From Hyposmocoma kahamanoa (lineage: Eukaryota > Arthropoda > Insecta > Lepidoptera > Cosmopterigidae), in the NCBI RefSeq assembly GCF_003589595.1, contig NW_020654810.1:19323068-19387067 (forward strand): a DNA stretch of 64,000 nt. The letters run 5' to 3'. Below are positions 27,301-42,300 of this stretch, in pieces. A program made the translations under genes and the position numbers. Below the pieces are notes generated by a model. That model saw nothing but the letters and a program-made list of their open reading frames with translations, was not told the DNA's origin and did no database searches. Within the stretch, counting starts at the first letter, position 1, and each line of letters starts with the position of its first letter.

Positions 27301-30300
27301 TTGGCCGTTAGGCGCCATATGTTGACTCGCAGATTTGCACGGTGTACACTATCTATTAAAGTGATACTTTCAAAGTATTCTGCCAAACTTTTTATACGTG
27401 TAATCTGTGGGTCAACTGTTCGCAGAAAACAATTAACGCCCTGCGCATTCAGTACGACAACGCATTTAGAGTGTTGCTGGGGTTGCCGCGGTGCTGCAGC
27501 GCGTCAAGCATGTTCGCAGAAGCTCACACGGATGGCTTTCATGCTATTCTTAGAAAGAGAGCTGCCTCGTTGCTAAGCTGTATCCGTGGCAGCTCAAATG
27601 ACGTTCTTCGCGTTATGGTTGGTAGGGTTGACTGCCCGATCATGCTTCACTGCATGAGACTGCATTCGCCTTCAATTTGAGGTCTTGTCTTTTTTGTTTT
27701 TGAATATTGGTAGATCCTGATGGGATATGCACATAATTATATAACTATTATAAGAATATACAGTCCTGTATCTGTCTGAAATAAATGAAATTTGATTTGA
27801 TTATTTGCAGAAGTAGTAGTATTCAATACAATTGAGTTATTCCCCTTTTGTTACTCCAAAACAGTCACTTAAATTACTACACAAACTTTGAGCCTCGTAC
27901 AACCACATACGTCTAAAATTAATGTCTTAATTACTGGAGCTTGTGTATAAATTTCGCATTCAATTCGTCGGGATATTCATACTTGATGTTAGAGGTGGGA
28001 ACGATGAATAACTTATAAGCTGGGGCATTATCATAGAAATTAGTTTCCAAATCTACATTCTTACTATGAAATAGAGATGGATGGAAAATATAAAGACGCT
28101 TTTACATTTATGCATGATGTAGTATTTAGGTTTGCCTTCGTACTTGTATTGAAATTGCTTCTGAATAGAAAATTACTTGCACCTTGCATAAAAATTGTAG
28201 ACGCTGTATGGAGATAAAATGGTCCACGACCACTTTGTTATTTTCATAGAAAATTTGATGTGGGTCAGTTCCGATTTTTAGTGTATAAAAAAAAATTTAA
28301 ATAAAAATTTAAAAACTCCCTATACAACCGATTCACCGCCAATTTTAAATCCGAACTGATCCACTCTGTATTTTGCAACTCCCAACGGATTCCCTCATTA
28401 TATTTGTGAGGTAAGTACGATCAAGAAAAAAATGTTAGGGCACGTTCCCATTATGTCGTAACTATTTATTTATCGTTGGACGATTGTCGCGTCTAGCCCG
28501 TTCCCATATCATGACTATATGTCGTAACTGTATCGTGGACGTTTATTTTATCGTTGAACGACTGTCGCGTTTCCTTTAGATCGTGACAATTTATCGGTTC
28601 ACGGCAGTGCCCTAGTCGTTTGGACGACAGAATCGTATGAAGATGCGATTAAACGTCGTCACATTTTTACCGTGTCGTTTATTTATCGTCAGACGGCTGT
28701 CGTTCGAACTCTTCCCATATCAAGACAGTCTATTGTCGTAGTTTCAAAAAAGTCGTGAACGACATTTAATCATGTTGTTCTATGTGTGAATAACTTCATT
28801 TAAATATACAAGACACGATACTTTAAATTGCACAACTATCTGTCGTCACGACATAATGGGAACGCGCCTTAAGGTATTTTTTATTCCAACGCCACCACTC
28901 TTTGAATAAATGTTTGTAAACAACTGCTCGTGAAATAGAAGTTGAGATTGCTTTTAAAAGAGTATTTAGTTGGTAGATTAAATTTGATAATTTAAGTCGA
29001 TTTTAAACACCTGATAATATTTACGTTGGCGCGGAAATTACATGTGCTGACCCAATAATTATAAAATCAACGAAGAGCCGTTCATGGACTTCGCTATATA
29101 ATTTTTTTTATATAATTTTACGTTTTGGTTTATGCCTAGTTATCAATATATTTTTGCATATTTTTATGAGAAATTGTAAAACAATATATTTTAGAATAAA
29201 TGCAAGTACATGAAGCAATTGGTTCAGTTCGACCATGGACTAAGTAATGTTTTTGTATGTACGTTTCTTTTTAAGCATGATTGAATGTTTAACTACCTAA
29301 AGTATTGGTTATTTTATAGTACACACATAAAACATTAAAGCTATAAAATACCTAATCCAATAATCAATTAAACTGTAATGCCCTAAAGTAAAAAAAAAAA
29401 CAAAATGTGCCAAAAATGTTTAGACAGTACTTAAATGAGAGATAAGAAAATTTGCAAAGGAACGTTTTGACTCGAGGCCTCTTGCCAATGTCAATGTCAC
29501 ATTGAGATTGAGAACAGTGTGACCATTTGTAGCAGATTTCTGCCATTTGGGCAAATTTAATTTTTATTTATTTTCATTGCGGCGAAGCAAGTTAAAGTTT
29601 TATTAAATGTGGCAGAGTTTGGCAGATTTGAGAAGATTGTACAAGTTCATTATTAATTTTGAAAAAAACTGAAAACTTCTTGCTTTCTGCTACTACGAAC
29701 AAAACGTCTGAAGCGATACAGGACATTGTGATAAACATTACCTATATCAACTTTTAAACCCCAGCTTCTACAGGCTGTACTCAATCAGCTTTTTGATGCT
29801 ATGATAATGAATCATAAGTATTGATAGGTCTTTTTAATGCACGTCGTCAAAAACAGTGGGTCACAAAATATACGGGTGTCGCTATCCTTCTTTTGTTTAT
29901 TTATTTAAACTTTATTGCATACAAAACAGTAGATATGGTGTGCTCAATGTCACTAGGCAGTCTCTGTTAGTCAACTGGAGAACTGGGTTCAGAAAAAATA
30001 ACGGGAGGTGTGTGACATGTTAAGGTAAATTTAAAAACAGGTAGGTTCAAAATGTATAGATGATACTATGACATATTTACACACAAATATACATACATGA
30101 ATAAGTGTATTCGTGTAAACATCTATCTATCTATCATCAATCTATACATTTTATATAATCCTAACTAATATTTTATAACTTTTTTGTAAAAAAAAGCCGA
30201 CTTCAAAAATTCGTGGAATTACATATATTTGCCAAGTTTTATTGAAATCGGTTACCGGGAGTGCAAAACCGGAATCAGCCCCTAATTTTAGTTTAAAGTC

Positions 30301-33300
30301 CCAATTTGGGACAAACATTATTTTTTGTTAGTAAAAAGGTACCGCAGTACCCTCTTACCAAGAAAAAAAGAATCTTCGAAATCGGTTCACAAGGTATCGT
30401 TAAGCATACATACAAAATAAAACAGCGAATCTCAAAGGGGATGAAATAGGAGATGAAAATATGTATGAAAAACCAATAAAACTGAAAATTGGCATAGTAC
30501 AGTAGGCTACTTGAAGTATTTATTCTACGCAGAGCATCAGCTCGTACGCATTAAATATACATATAGCACTGTCAGACTAATATTCTTTATGTCATCGTCT
30601 AAGGGATAAACCACACTTATCGACGCGGAATCGGCTTGAGTTTAAACGTTTTAAACGCACTAAACTTGTTGTATTAACATTGCATAACGGGCGTCGATTC
30701 GATTAGCAATTATTCATTAGTATTAATTTGTTTAGAATATAATTTTTGAGTCAACATAATTACATAGTTTCGTAATATTATGAGTTGAAGTTGAGTATTA
30801 GCGCCCATACTAGTTTTATTTCAAAACTCTATATATATAGATGTTAGATAGATGTCATCATATCTATCAAATTTTAGGTGTTATGCTTGAAATTACAATA
30901 AAAATAGAAATGTTTTTACTGTTTTTTTTTTTTTCAATTCGATGTTACGCGTTTGGTGTACGCGGCGGCAGCGCGGCGACCGCACGGTTGTTTTCTTCCG
31001 AGGAATTTAAATGTTGTTGCCTAGAAAATAGAATTCAGATTCGCCATTAATGTACGCGAAATCGTGGTAGCTGTGCGGTTACCGCGCGGCAGTCATGCGA
31101 AAGCTTTCGCGTCGTGTAACTGGATGGGTAGGCTATCAATACTGTTCCCCTTTGGGTGGCAAATCTTCTTTTTATGCAAATAAATACCTACTTTCTATCA
31201 CGATAGGCTTCAACAAGGCTCTGAAAGGGCAAAGGATGCTTAGCAAAGGACTTTCGCTGGTGGCCTCCAGGGCTTCAGGATGTTCACTGCAAAAGTGGCA
31301 AAGCTATACAACTAGCTAAGGTTGGCATTTGAGGCTTTTGTATTTATATACACAATAATAATAAATTCATTTATTTGCGTCAAACGTGATATAAAAAATT
31401 GTAACAGAAAAAGAAATTAATACCAGTACAAACATGTTTCGCATATATGAAATAGCATGCAAATGCTAATTGATTATGTCCAAATATAAATAATAAGAAT
31501 TTTTCAAATGAAATATGTCAAGAATCACAAAATGTACGTTGCAGTATTTCATAATAATGCAAAATGATTGTTCTAAATATTCATTCACACTGTAAATTTT
31601 TTCATAACTAGCCATTTATACAATCCAGTGATCATTTTTGTATGTCAGTATTTGTATTTCACTTGTTCGTTTATTATAAAATTTAATGCATGTGTAGTAT
31701 GGACTTTTTAAGTACAGAGTAGTCTTAGGTACATGCTCTACGACAAGTGTATTAGGTTTTCTTTTTGTACGTGGGTTTATTTCTATGGCTTTTTTGAATA
31801 GTTGTGGACCCTGCTTGACAAACTTACAGACTTCGTATACATAAATACAAGGGAGAGTCAAGATCTTTAAATCGCCAAATAGTGTTTCACGCACAAGTAC
31901 GCTCTTTTCCCGTCTAGGTAGACGGAGACCACAGTCTTCTGCATGCTACGACCCTGACACAGATGTTTCGCCTCAACACGCATCAATGCTTTTTAAGACG
32001 ACATCCTCAATTTTATAATAGTAAATTCTTCTTGGTCGGCCCTTACTATAAACTTGCCTGCTCACACAAGGGAACGGACGGCTGGTGAAATCACAGGCAC
32101 TTGGGACTTATTAAGTTATGCCTCAGGATGACGGGAGTAGCAGGTAGCAGTGCCCCTTCTCTCTCAAGATCTTTGTGATTTAAAACTCTGAGTGGCACAG
32201 CAACTGTTATGGATAGACGTGTCGCTTACCACCAGGCGCACGACTTGTTCGTGCCGTCGCTTGATACCATAAAAAAACGCAAACTCGAAAGTGTATATAT
32301 AATAACATATAATAATAACCAGAATGCGTAGTGGTGAAGTATTTGAATGGCACGTTGCTATCATACCTTTTTTATTTACTTGGTTTAAGCGCCCAGCTAC
32401 ACGACGCGAAAGTTTTCTTGCGGCCGCCGCACGGTATTACCGACGAGTCTGAATTCTATTTGCTAGGCAACAACATTTAAATTCTTCGGAACAATACAAG
32501 CAAGCGTCTCGTTTAAGTTAAAACGTAAAGGCCAAATAAAAATTGGGCTTATTTTGTCATGACAGTTCGGTCTTTGAACACGTGCACGCGGTCGCCGCGC
32601 GGCGGGAGCGCGATGAGAATTCATGTCGAATAAAGGAGCCAAAAAGTTATCAAAAAATTACAGTTTCTATTTGAATAACGTCATTGAGTGATTGTACTAT
32701 ATGGTACGTAATAGGATGCAAATTAGAAGAGCTTTGACAACCCATTCGGAACGCGCTGCTAAGAAACAAAACGAAACGTTGACACGCTTCAAAGTTGAAT
32801 TCTACGTTCAATTTTCCACTAGTTTTTTTCAGTCTCTTTGCTTTCCTCCAAGTTGAGTACACAGACAAAAAATAGCAATGAGTGAATAGTTTCAGGAATA
32901 ATTTTTCCGAATAACCATCGAACGAAACTGGTGCAGAATCTTTTTTCTAGAACCTGCTAGTTAATTGCCCGTGCTTTTTGCTACTGCAGTACGAAATGGG
33001 AGTTTTCTCATTAGACTGAGCATTTTCATTTAGTTCTTCCTTCAGCGCCTCGCTTAAGCGGGAAAGAACGAGTGTAATTGATTTTAGTTTATTCAATTAT
33101 TTTTCGTTCGACAGTTAGTTTTTCAGGTTAAATCGGAGTTCAAAGAAATTGTATTTTTAACTCCTGCGTTGATATTCAATAGACAAGAAAGGCTCGCATA
33201 ATGATGCCGTACCATTATGACAATAAAGCATGCAATAAAGTAAAATAAAACAATTAAACTCCGGTGTGTTTTGGTATGCCTGACTGAAAACTGCGGATCT

Positions 33301-36300
33301 GAGAAAACACAATTTGAAAAAAAAAATACTGAATGGATTGCTAATAATGTGATTATTTTTGTTTATACATGATACTTAACTGTCCATTTACAAACGAGAA
33401 TATACCATCGACGTGTTGTAGAAAGGGCGAAAGCGCCATTTCGAAAAATTTACGTCCTGTTTTAAAAATCAATTTTTATTGTTGTTACTATTGAAATTTT
33501 TATTTTAAACACTACTGCGTGAAAGTAAAACATGCTCCCATGAAAAATTTTTCGAATTGGTGCTTTCGCACTTTCTACAAAACTGCGACGCTTATATATT
33601 GGTTTAATGGTTTTTTTTAATATTCAAATTGTTTCCTCTCACTTCTAAAATGTTGAGTATTTGTACAGTATTTGGTTTTGTATGCAATATAATATTTTGA
33701 TCTATAGGTGCTAAAAGTATGAATTAATGCGACATACACAGCAACATCGTCTCTTACAAGACTAATGAAAGTAGCTAACAATTGCGACGTTAACAAATCT
33801 TTGCACAACATAAAAACGATTAATATACAATAACTATTTATCCCATTAAAACCGTCTTTTCGTTGTAAAGAAGATGACATCGTACCCTTGGTATAATAAA
33901 GCCATATGTGGTCATAAGTCAAAAGTGTTTTATAACATGATAAAAATAATACGTACAACATGAAACTAGTTATTCATATATGAAATTTTATAATCCTCCT
34001 GTAGTAGAATCTTAAACTTCTTTCCTGAAAAGTTGACATTTTGCAGATATGGCCTTATTAATCCAAGGTGGCGTATAATGAAAAGATAGATATGTATGTA
34101 TATACTATAGCTCGATGGAGGGAATAAATAATTATAAAGTTGTTATTTTTAAAAACACTGACCTGAAAAGTTTGTTTATCGGCTTTTTTATTGGAATTAC
34201 ACCTATTTGCCACATGACAGTGATAAAATTAATACGAACTACATGAAACTAGTTATTTATATGTGAAATTTTTTTACCTTCCTATTTAAGCATAAAAAGT
34301 TATGGAGTAATTTCTTTAATAGAATCTTCACACCTCTCTCTCCTGAAAAGTTGTCATTTTGCGGATGTGGTCTTATTACAGCAAGGGTATGATATAATGA
34401 AAAGACAAATATGGATGTACCATATAGTTCAATGAAGGAGGGAATGAAAAAAGTCGTTATTGAGCATAAAATATAAAGAGCGACCCGTAAGGGTCTGCGA
34501 CATTCTTACAAGGAGATTCTGTCCATTGACACGAATGAATTCGACTATTGGTAGTCCCTGTTTTACGGCTTTAAGGGACTAGTATCAATCCCTAAAATCT
34601 AGTATACAGCTCTGATTTGCGTTTTACTTCTTCGATACAAAACACACGCAGCTGATCAGGCAATTTGTATGGATGGAGTAGAGTAGCGCCATGAAATTTC
34701 AAACATAATCTATTTAACATTCACACATGTATACTCTTCGTAGATACATCCATTTTCTTAGTATCAGCATAGTATAGTACCATATTTTTAGTAACAGTAG
34801 AGCTCCTTGTAAGTCGAATGGAGGATGGAATGAAAAAAATCGTTATTGCACAAAAATATACAGAGTGACCCATAAAGGTCTCCAACATTCTTACGAGGTG
34901 ATTCTACGCATTCATACGAATGAATTTGACTATGGGTAATCCTTTTTTACGATATCAGAGGAAATTTTTGACGAAGGTTTTTTGTAGACATATAGTTGTT
35001 AGGTTTTCGATTGCCACATTTTCCTTATGTTTTTGCAACATTTTCCGGCACTAATAAAATTATTAAAAAATTGTTTTTTAGATAAACCAACGTTTCGGGC
35101 TCGTTATACGGAGTCTACTCCCATTCTTCGTCCGACATTCAAATAAGAATACTCGACCAAATGGCATAAAAAGACAATGTCAAGAATGAAGTTTCATTCG
35201 CATCATGCATCTTTGAATTTTGTCGAGTATTACTTATTTGACAGAAATTATTTTGTTAATGTAAACCAAAAATGATCCAAAAAAATACTTTCATTTAAAT
35301 GTGTCACAATCGCGAAAATCTGCAATCACTAACAATTAAAACAATGGTACATAACTACGTTAAATTAAAATTAGTTAAGACACTAATTGTACAACTGAGT
35401 ATAAGTGAATATAATTTGCAAAAACGCGTCAAAAAAATATTCAAAAACACTAACTAAATGTAAAAAAGGAACAAGGATCTCAGGCAGTATCAAACCAAAA
35501 AGAAAAAAGAAATTCAATTATAAAAAATGTTTTGCGGAGTTCGTAAAGCGAGTACGAAAATATGATACTAACCCCGCTACGACTGCTAATAATAATAAAT
35601 GTTTATTTTCTTTTAACAATAATGTACAGAGCTGTATACAAATTAATCATGTACAAAATAAGGCTAAGGATAGATTTTACATTGCAATTTACGTAACCTC
35701 TGCAAACGAACTATGATTTAACCTGGGAGTCTGCACCTGTTCTCCGTCCAACGTTCGTCCGAAACAATTACTGTACAATAAGTGATACTCAACGAAATTA
35801 AAAGAAGCATGGTGCGAATGAAGCTTCATACTTGACATTTTCTTTTAACTTGGTTGAGTAATACTTTTTTGACAGTAATTGTTTCGGACGGATGTCGGAC
35901 GGACTGCAGAACTTTTGTATTGTATCACACAATTTTGCTCCTTTCCGCACTGCTACTGCATACTTTGCACAGTTACCTATCAGAAGTCCGAAATGACATT
36001 TTCCAGAAATAACGTTTGCTCGAATTTTCACAACCCCGAAAGTAATTTTGAGAGGAAAATGTTTTTTTCTTTTAAACCTAACTTAACTTAACCCAACCGA
36101 ACCATCGTGTCTTTGCGATAAACAACCAACATATCCTGAAAGAACAAAGGCTTCGTTATAATTCGGTTTTCGGGGTAATGATGTCAAATATGTAATACTC
36201 GATCATATCAAAAGACAATGTCAAGTATGAAGTTTCGTTCGCACCATGCTTCTTTTAATTTCGTTGAGTATTACTTATTTGACAGTAATTGTTTCGGGTG

Positions 36301-39300
36301 GATTTTGGACGGAGAACAGGTGTGCACTCGCAGGTTAAATCATAGTTCGGTTGCAGAGACTTACATAAATTGCAATGTACAATCTTTCCTTAGCCTTATT
36401 TTGTACTTGATTACTTTGTATTTGTATTTTTTTGCATCATGCGTCTATTAATTTGATCGAGTATCACTTATTTGACAGTATTGTTTAGGACGAATGTCGG
36501 ACGGAGAATGGGAGTAGACCGCCTGTTTCTCAGCAAACATCGCCTTACTCCACTGATAACATAAGCTTTGGAAATTTAGAGTTGGTGACCAATAAATTCG
36601 TACAAGTATTATACAAATCATCAAAAAGTTAAGAATGTTTTTGGTACGTTATATTATATATTATATTCAGGGATCGGAATAGATAGAGTTTTTTTACCTA
36701 AACTTCGAGGAACATCGATAGAAAATGGAGACTGGAATGGAATGGACTCACGATTGACATATTTTTTAGAAAGATATTGTGAATAAAAATCCAATGTCCG
36801 CAATATCGCATATCCGACCCACTGTGTGTTACAAAGTTAAGATAAATATAGTGTACTGTAGTCTAGGCTCTACTCTATGAGTAGAATCACTGGCTGAGTG
36901 AATAGATTCATAATTAGAATGCTTTGAAAATGAACTAAGAGAAAAGAATGGAGCATCTTGACATTATTGATTTGTAACCCAAAACGAGTAACATGTAAAA
37001 AAGTGAAATAAAGTATATTTTTAAAGATTATTCCAGTTTATATTCATAAAAGTACCTCTCGCTATGCATTAGAGCTATACCCCTCAGTACAAGTGGTGGA
37101 GGCACGAATTCTAATGTGAAAACCTTGAGAAATCTTAAAATATCTCTGAGGCAGAGATATAGTAAAATTAGCCTACAAAAATAAAAGCAAGCCTACAAGG
37201 AAGAGGAAAACGGACTTAAGGTCGTAATATATATTTTTATTTTTTATTAGAAAATCGTTGTCGTGTGCTCGTGCACTTCGTAGTAGATACCGGTAAAGTA
37301 AAAAAAAGGGGTTATACAATGAATCATACACCGGCACAGAAATTTTCGGGCCTAAATGATGTGGAGGAGTTTCTGGGCCAATTTGAAGCGATTAGTGTGA
37401 TAAACAACTGGTGGGATGGGCAAAAAAGATACGTAATTGCGACGTATCTGGAAGGGCCAGCCTTGCAATGGTATAAAGCCCATTTTTCTTCATATACCAC
37501 ATACGAAATCATAACACAAAAGTTGAAAGAGCAGTTCCCCTCGCAGGTCGATTATGCTCAAGAATTTGACTACAGGCGACAGAGGCCTAATGAGCCGCTT
37601 GTGGAATATTTTTATAATCTAGATAGTTTGGCGACGAAGGCTAAGATTGAGGATGATGTGAAATTTGTAAAGCATTTCCTAAAATCTTTAGCTCCCAACT
37701 ATCAGTTCTGATGTAAGTTGACGCAATTTGAGTTCAACTTCATTACAAAATGGTGAAATTCGCCGGCTTTCTAATGATTGAAGCGTGAATTACGATGTGA
37801 AAATTTTTTATATTTTTATTTTGAAAAATCTGGCAATGGGAGAAGTATAATATAATTCAAGCTTTCAAATGGTGAACACAAGCTTGCGAATGATGGAAAA
37901 GTTCCAATGAAGAGAACTCCGTTGGAAATTTTGTTTTTGAATCAATTTGAGACCATCAGTGTATTAAATAATTGGTCTGATGTGCAGAAGAGATACGTGT
38001 TTGCATTGTATTTGGAGGGGCCAGCTCTACAATGGTACAGAACGTATTTTTCTTCATACATGACGTATGATGTGATTGCACAGAAGCTAAGAGAGGAATT
38101 TCCCTCACAAATAGATTACGCCCGAGAATTTTATTATAGGCGACAGGGGCCTAATGAATCGCTTTCAAGTTATTTTTATAGTTTAGATGAGTTAGCGACG
38201 AAAGCGAATATTCAAGATGTTCAGTTTATTAAGCACTTCTTGAAATCTTTGATACCCAATTTTCAATGGATGCTGGCTAGTAATTTGTATTTATCGAAAG
38301 AGGAGTTGAGGAAAACAATTATGCAAGTAGATGATATATTTAATCACAGTTATAATGTGAGTCGACAAGATATTGAATTGCCAGTATATTGTTACATGGA
38401 GCACTCTCACTGTTGGCAAACACACTCTGCACCGATAATTAGACCCGAGTCTAAGCAGTCGGAATATCAAGTGCCACGAGCACCAGTCGTGCATCAGGAT
38501 ACGCCAAGTCAAGGGTATTCACGAGCACATAGTAGTGGATCTTCGTCGGGATCTCCTCAACGTGGATGTCAGCAAAGCGCAGCTGAACATTTAGAAAATT
38601 TGTTTACAATTGATAGTTTTAGTGTAGATACCTTTAGTGTAGATACCTTTTATATCTGTTTTTATTAACGATGTATGTTGCGAGCCGTTGGTGGATACTA
38701 ATGCTTCGGTTTCAGTAATTTCTCGTCATTTTGCGGAAAGGTTGCAGTTGCGTATCGATGATACTCCAAGTTTTCCATTACGTACAGTGAGTGCAACGCC
38801 AATAAATATGCAGTCGTCCACTAAAGTGTCGTTGATGATTAATGGGAAGGAATGTCCTTCGAAGTTGCTGGTTATAGACGATCTTGAAGAATATTTAATT
38901 TTGGGTCAAGATATTTTGAAAAAATATAATTTCGAGTTGTCAAAAGTGGAAATTGACAATAAAATTTCTTCTTCTAAGTCCATGACAGATATTGGATCAA
39001 AGAAAGAAAAGTCTTCTTTGAAACCCGTATCAAAAAGTTTAGATAGCTTCTCGGTTTTGCCAGAAATGATAAGTAACGTTGACGTGAGTGATAAGACGTG
39101 TCAATTACGTCAATATTGTGATTTAGATAAAAATAATTATACCCTGGTTTTTTAAACGTCGCGATTTGCCTAAAAACATCACTTCCACTATTATTAGTTT
39201 GCGCTTAGGCCATGTTTGCACACCTGTATTTTTGCGTAAAATGAGAGTTCGAGATCACTCTCTGTGCGAGTGCGGCCTAGAAGACGGTACCTTGGAACAC

Positions 39301-42300
39301 ATTTTTTTCAATTGTCCTAATATTGCTGTTCCACTTTATAACTTACTTTCTCCAAAATTCCCCCGCCCCACAACCAACATAAACAACCTTTTAACTTTAG
39401 TGTTCTCCCCCCATATTGTTACTCTATGTAAATTTATCCACTTAAATAACATATATTTATAAATGTTGTTTTGCTGTTTTGTTTTACATTCTCAACTGAG
39501 TACTCCCGTAGTCCAACTTACCAACACCGGTTAATGTCCTATCAGAGCTTAGCGAAAATTTTTTTCTTTGTTTCGTTTTTTTTCTTTCAACTGTGACATT
39601 GGCAAAATCATCAGTTCTCATATTGATGGAACCATAAAAATAAAAAGTGAAGTGAATTATGAATATGTTTTTTACTTGACATTGGCAAAATCATTGATTA
39701 TTTCGATGGAGCCATAATATTTAAAAGAAGAAGAAGATAAATGTGTTTTGCCGTACCTAAATATAAATGGTAAATCGGAAAGCGACATTTTTAATTGTGT
39801 TCGCGTAAATAATGTGGAGAATTTACGAAGTGACTTTGTAAAACGAGCAGCTTCGATGAATTCTCGTAAAGAATATGTAGGAAATATTCAATCGCAACGG
39901 AAACGATTATTTGATAAGAAAAACAGGATTGCTTTGTTATCTAAGAGGTATGTTACGAGAAACTTAGAATAGTATATCAATTGAGTAGAATTAATTGTAT
40001 GGTGAGAAGATTAGGTATAAATAGGAATAGATCGGGTAGACAGAATCGACTGCATGCGAGTAGAATGAAAAAGTTTTATAGGAGATAATTTAATGTTTTC
40101 TTGGTTTCTACTAGGTTAATTAATCTTTTATATTTATTTTTCATGTGGAACCTCGATGAGATTATGAAGAATTTTAAGAGACCTTGTTATTTTCCGGCAA
40201 TGTAGACTTTGAAAACGGGAGGATGTGATCTTAGAAGGATATAACTTACTTTTTCTTTTTTCTTTTTTTAATTTGATAGATATATTGTCCAGTGTATGTG
40301 CATAGTTCGTGCTCACCCTCCCAGATGAACAAGAACTGTCTGCATTCGGGGAAAATATATTTATTTAATTAATTAGGCGTTCTTCATATGGAATATCCCC
40401 ATCCCATTTTTTTGTTAGGGTTATATGTGTTTTTGTACTCGTTTGTTTAAAGAAAGCGAGAATAGCAGATGGAACGTGGATAGCTGCAGGGTGAGGACTA
40501 AGGCAGCTGGGAGATCAATATAGATGTTACCCAGTGATCATCCGATGGATGCTCAAGCCTGTGTCGTCGTTGTGGCAGCATGCACGTTGAAGACTATTTA
40601 GGGAAACAGTTAGAAAGTAGTGATGTTTAGAATTTGTTAGGATCGTTCAGCCAGTTTAGGGTCGCTGAAATAAAGTGTTAGGGTTTAGTCAGGTTCCCTA
40701 TTTAGCTAGGATAGCTAACGAGTAAATATATTTTGATTTGTTTGGTTAGGATGTGGTCATGGTCTGTCCTTTTAGATAGGTTTTTGGCAGACTAAAGTCA
40801 TAGCCTCCTCGGTGGTTACTTGTTGGTAAGATGATAGCTTCCGAGCAGTGTGTGGCTAGCCTGTAGTAAAGGCTGATCACTGATGTAAGTTGCCTATCAC
40901 AGGTAGAGCTCCAGCTAGGGATATTCACCCCTTCAGCTGTGAAAGAGGGATGTAGTCTAGGCTCTACTCTATGAGTAGAATCACTGGCTGAGTGAATAGA
41001 TTCATAATTAGAATGCTTTGAAAATGAACTAAGAGAAAAGAATGGAGCATCTTGACATTATTGATTTGTAACCCAAAACGAGTAACATGTAAAAAAGTGA
41101 AATAAAGTATATTTTTAAAGATTATTCCAGTTTATATTCATAAAAGTACCTCTCGCTATGCATTAGAGCTATACCCCTCAGTACAGTACCTACCAGTCCC
41201 CAATTACGTTAATTTCTAATATTCTTAAGTGATTTCCCCAATCCCGAAAAGGTCCTGGGACCTAAAAATATTGTCGTAAGGCAGTCTCCATTTTCTGTCT
41301 ATGTTCCTCGAAGTTTAGGTAAAAAAAACTCTACCTATTCCGATCCTTGATATAATCTGTAAGCGACAAAAGGAATTTGAGAATTTAAAATTTTTTTCTT
41401 CCAACCATTCTATTCCAACCATTATCATAATATATAATTATTTTGTTTTACTTGACTTCGTTGTATTTAGACACGCAATAGTTTTACTACTTTATTTTAT
41501 ATTCATTATTATTGTTAGCGTTAGTGATGATTATATCCTCAATTTTGCTATTTTTTTTCCAAAAGGATTGACTTAACACTTTCGCTTGTATGCGGAATCG
41601 ACCAAAACCATTTGAGGTTGCATCGACCCTTAAGACAATAAGAATATAATAACGCGCACACACTCATGGCCCCGCACTAGGGAAGCCCTGTATCGCAGGT
41701 GCCATGGACATACGCATAGACAACCATAAATTACGCCAAAACTCACGAGAGAAATAAATGTAGGCCATACAAATATTTCTTTCAGTCCGGAAATCGAACC
41801 CGGGTCCTCTGCGTCGCAGTCCGGAATGGTACAAGTTCGGCCACGCAGGCAGTTAATAATGTTTGTAAAACTAACCAATGGAAGTTAGTTATCTGAATAA
41901 ATAAGTTATACTATTACATTGATTCAAAAGGCATAAAATATAAATCATTGAATTTTGTCAGTACGTTATTGATACTTCTCTATGGTAAAATAGTAGGCGT
42001 CAACTACACAGAAAGCCTTGGAAATTGCACTGTAAAGCCCGTAGTTGTTTTTTTGATGTCCATGTAGCGAGATGAGGTACCCCGGACTATTCTTATATTT
42101 AAAGCGATTAACATACTGCACCGCGCCCCGACGGTGCGCGGGACGCGGAATCACGCGCGCCGTGACGAAATTTTCATCTGCACGGGGGCAGCGGTCTAGC
42201 GGCCCCGCGCCACTTAAAGTACTTGCTTGGTAGTTGATCGCCGTAGTGATTGTACTTGTAATTGAGATCCTTCTTTAACAAGAATGGTTAATAATACAGA

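Larger units (their letters stand above)
36857..41185 (+). mobile_element. Chimeric, non-autonomous LTR retrotransposon with identical LTRs
   Basis: 4329 bp, flanked by a GTAC duplication (36853-36856 and 41186-41189). Both LTRs are 235 bp, begin TG and end CA, and I see no difference between them. A polypurine tract GAAAGAGGGA directly precedes the right LTR; a TGGTGGAGGCACG sequence just inside the left LTR may be the primer site. Inside are two gag ORFs, a retropepsin, a LINE fragment, and a short stretch like an integrase C-terminus. Reverse transcriptase, RNase H and the integrase core are absent, so it must have moved with proteins from another element. Confidence 0.92.

Noticed and set aside
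35405..35716. 103-codon Lys/Asn-rich open frame as a gene
   Set aside because: Low-complexity, AT-driven composition and overlap with a foldback arm.
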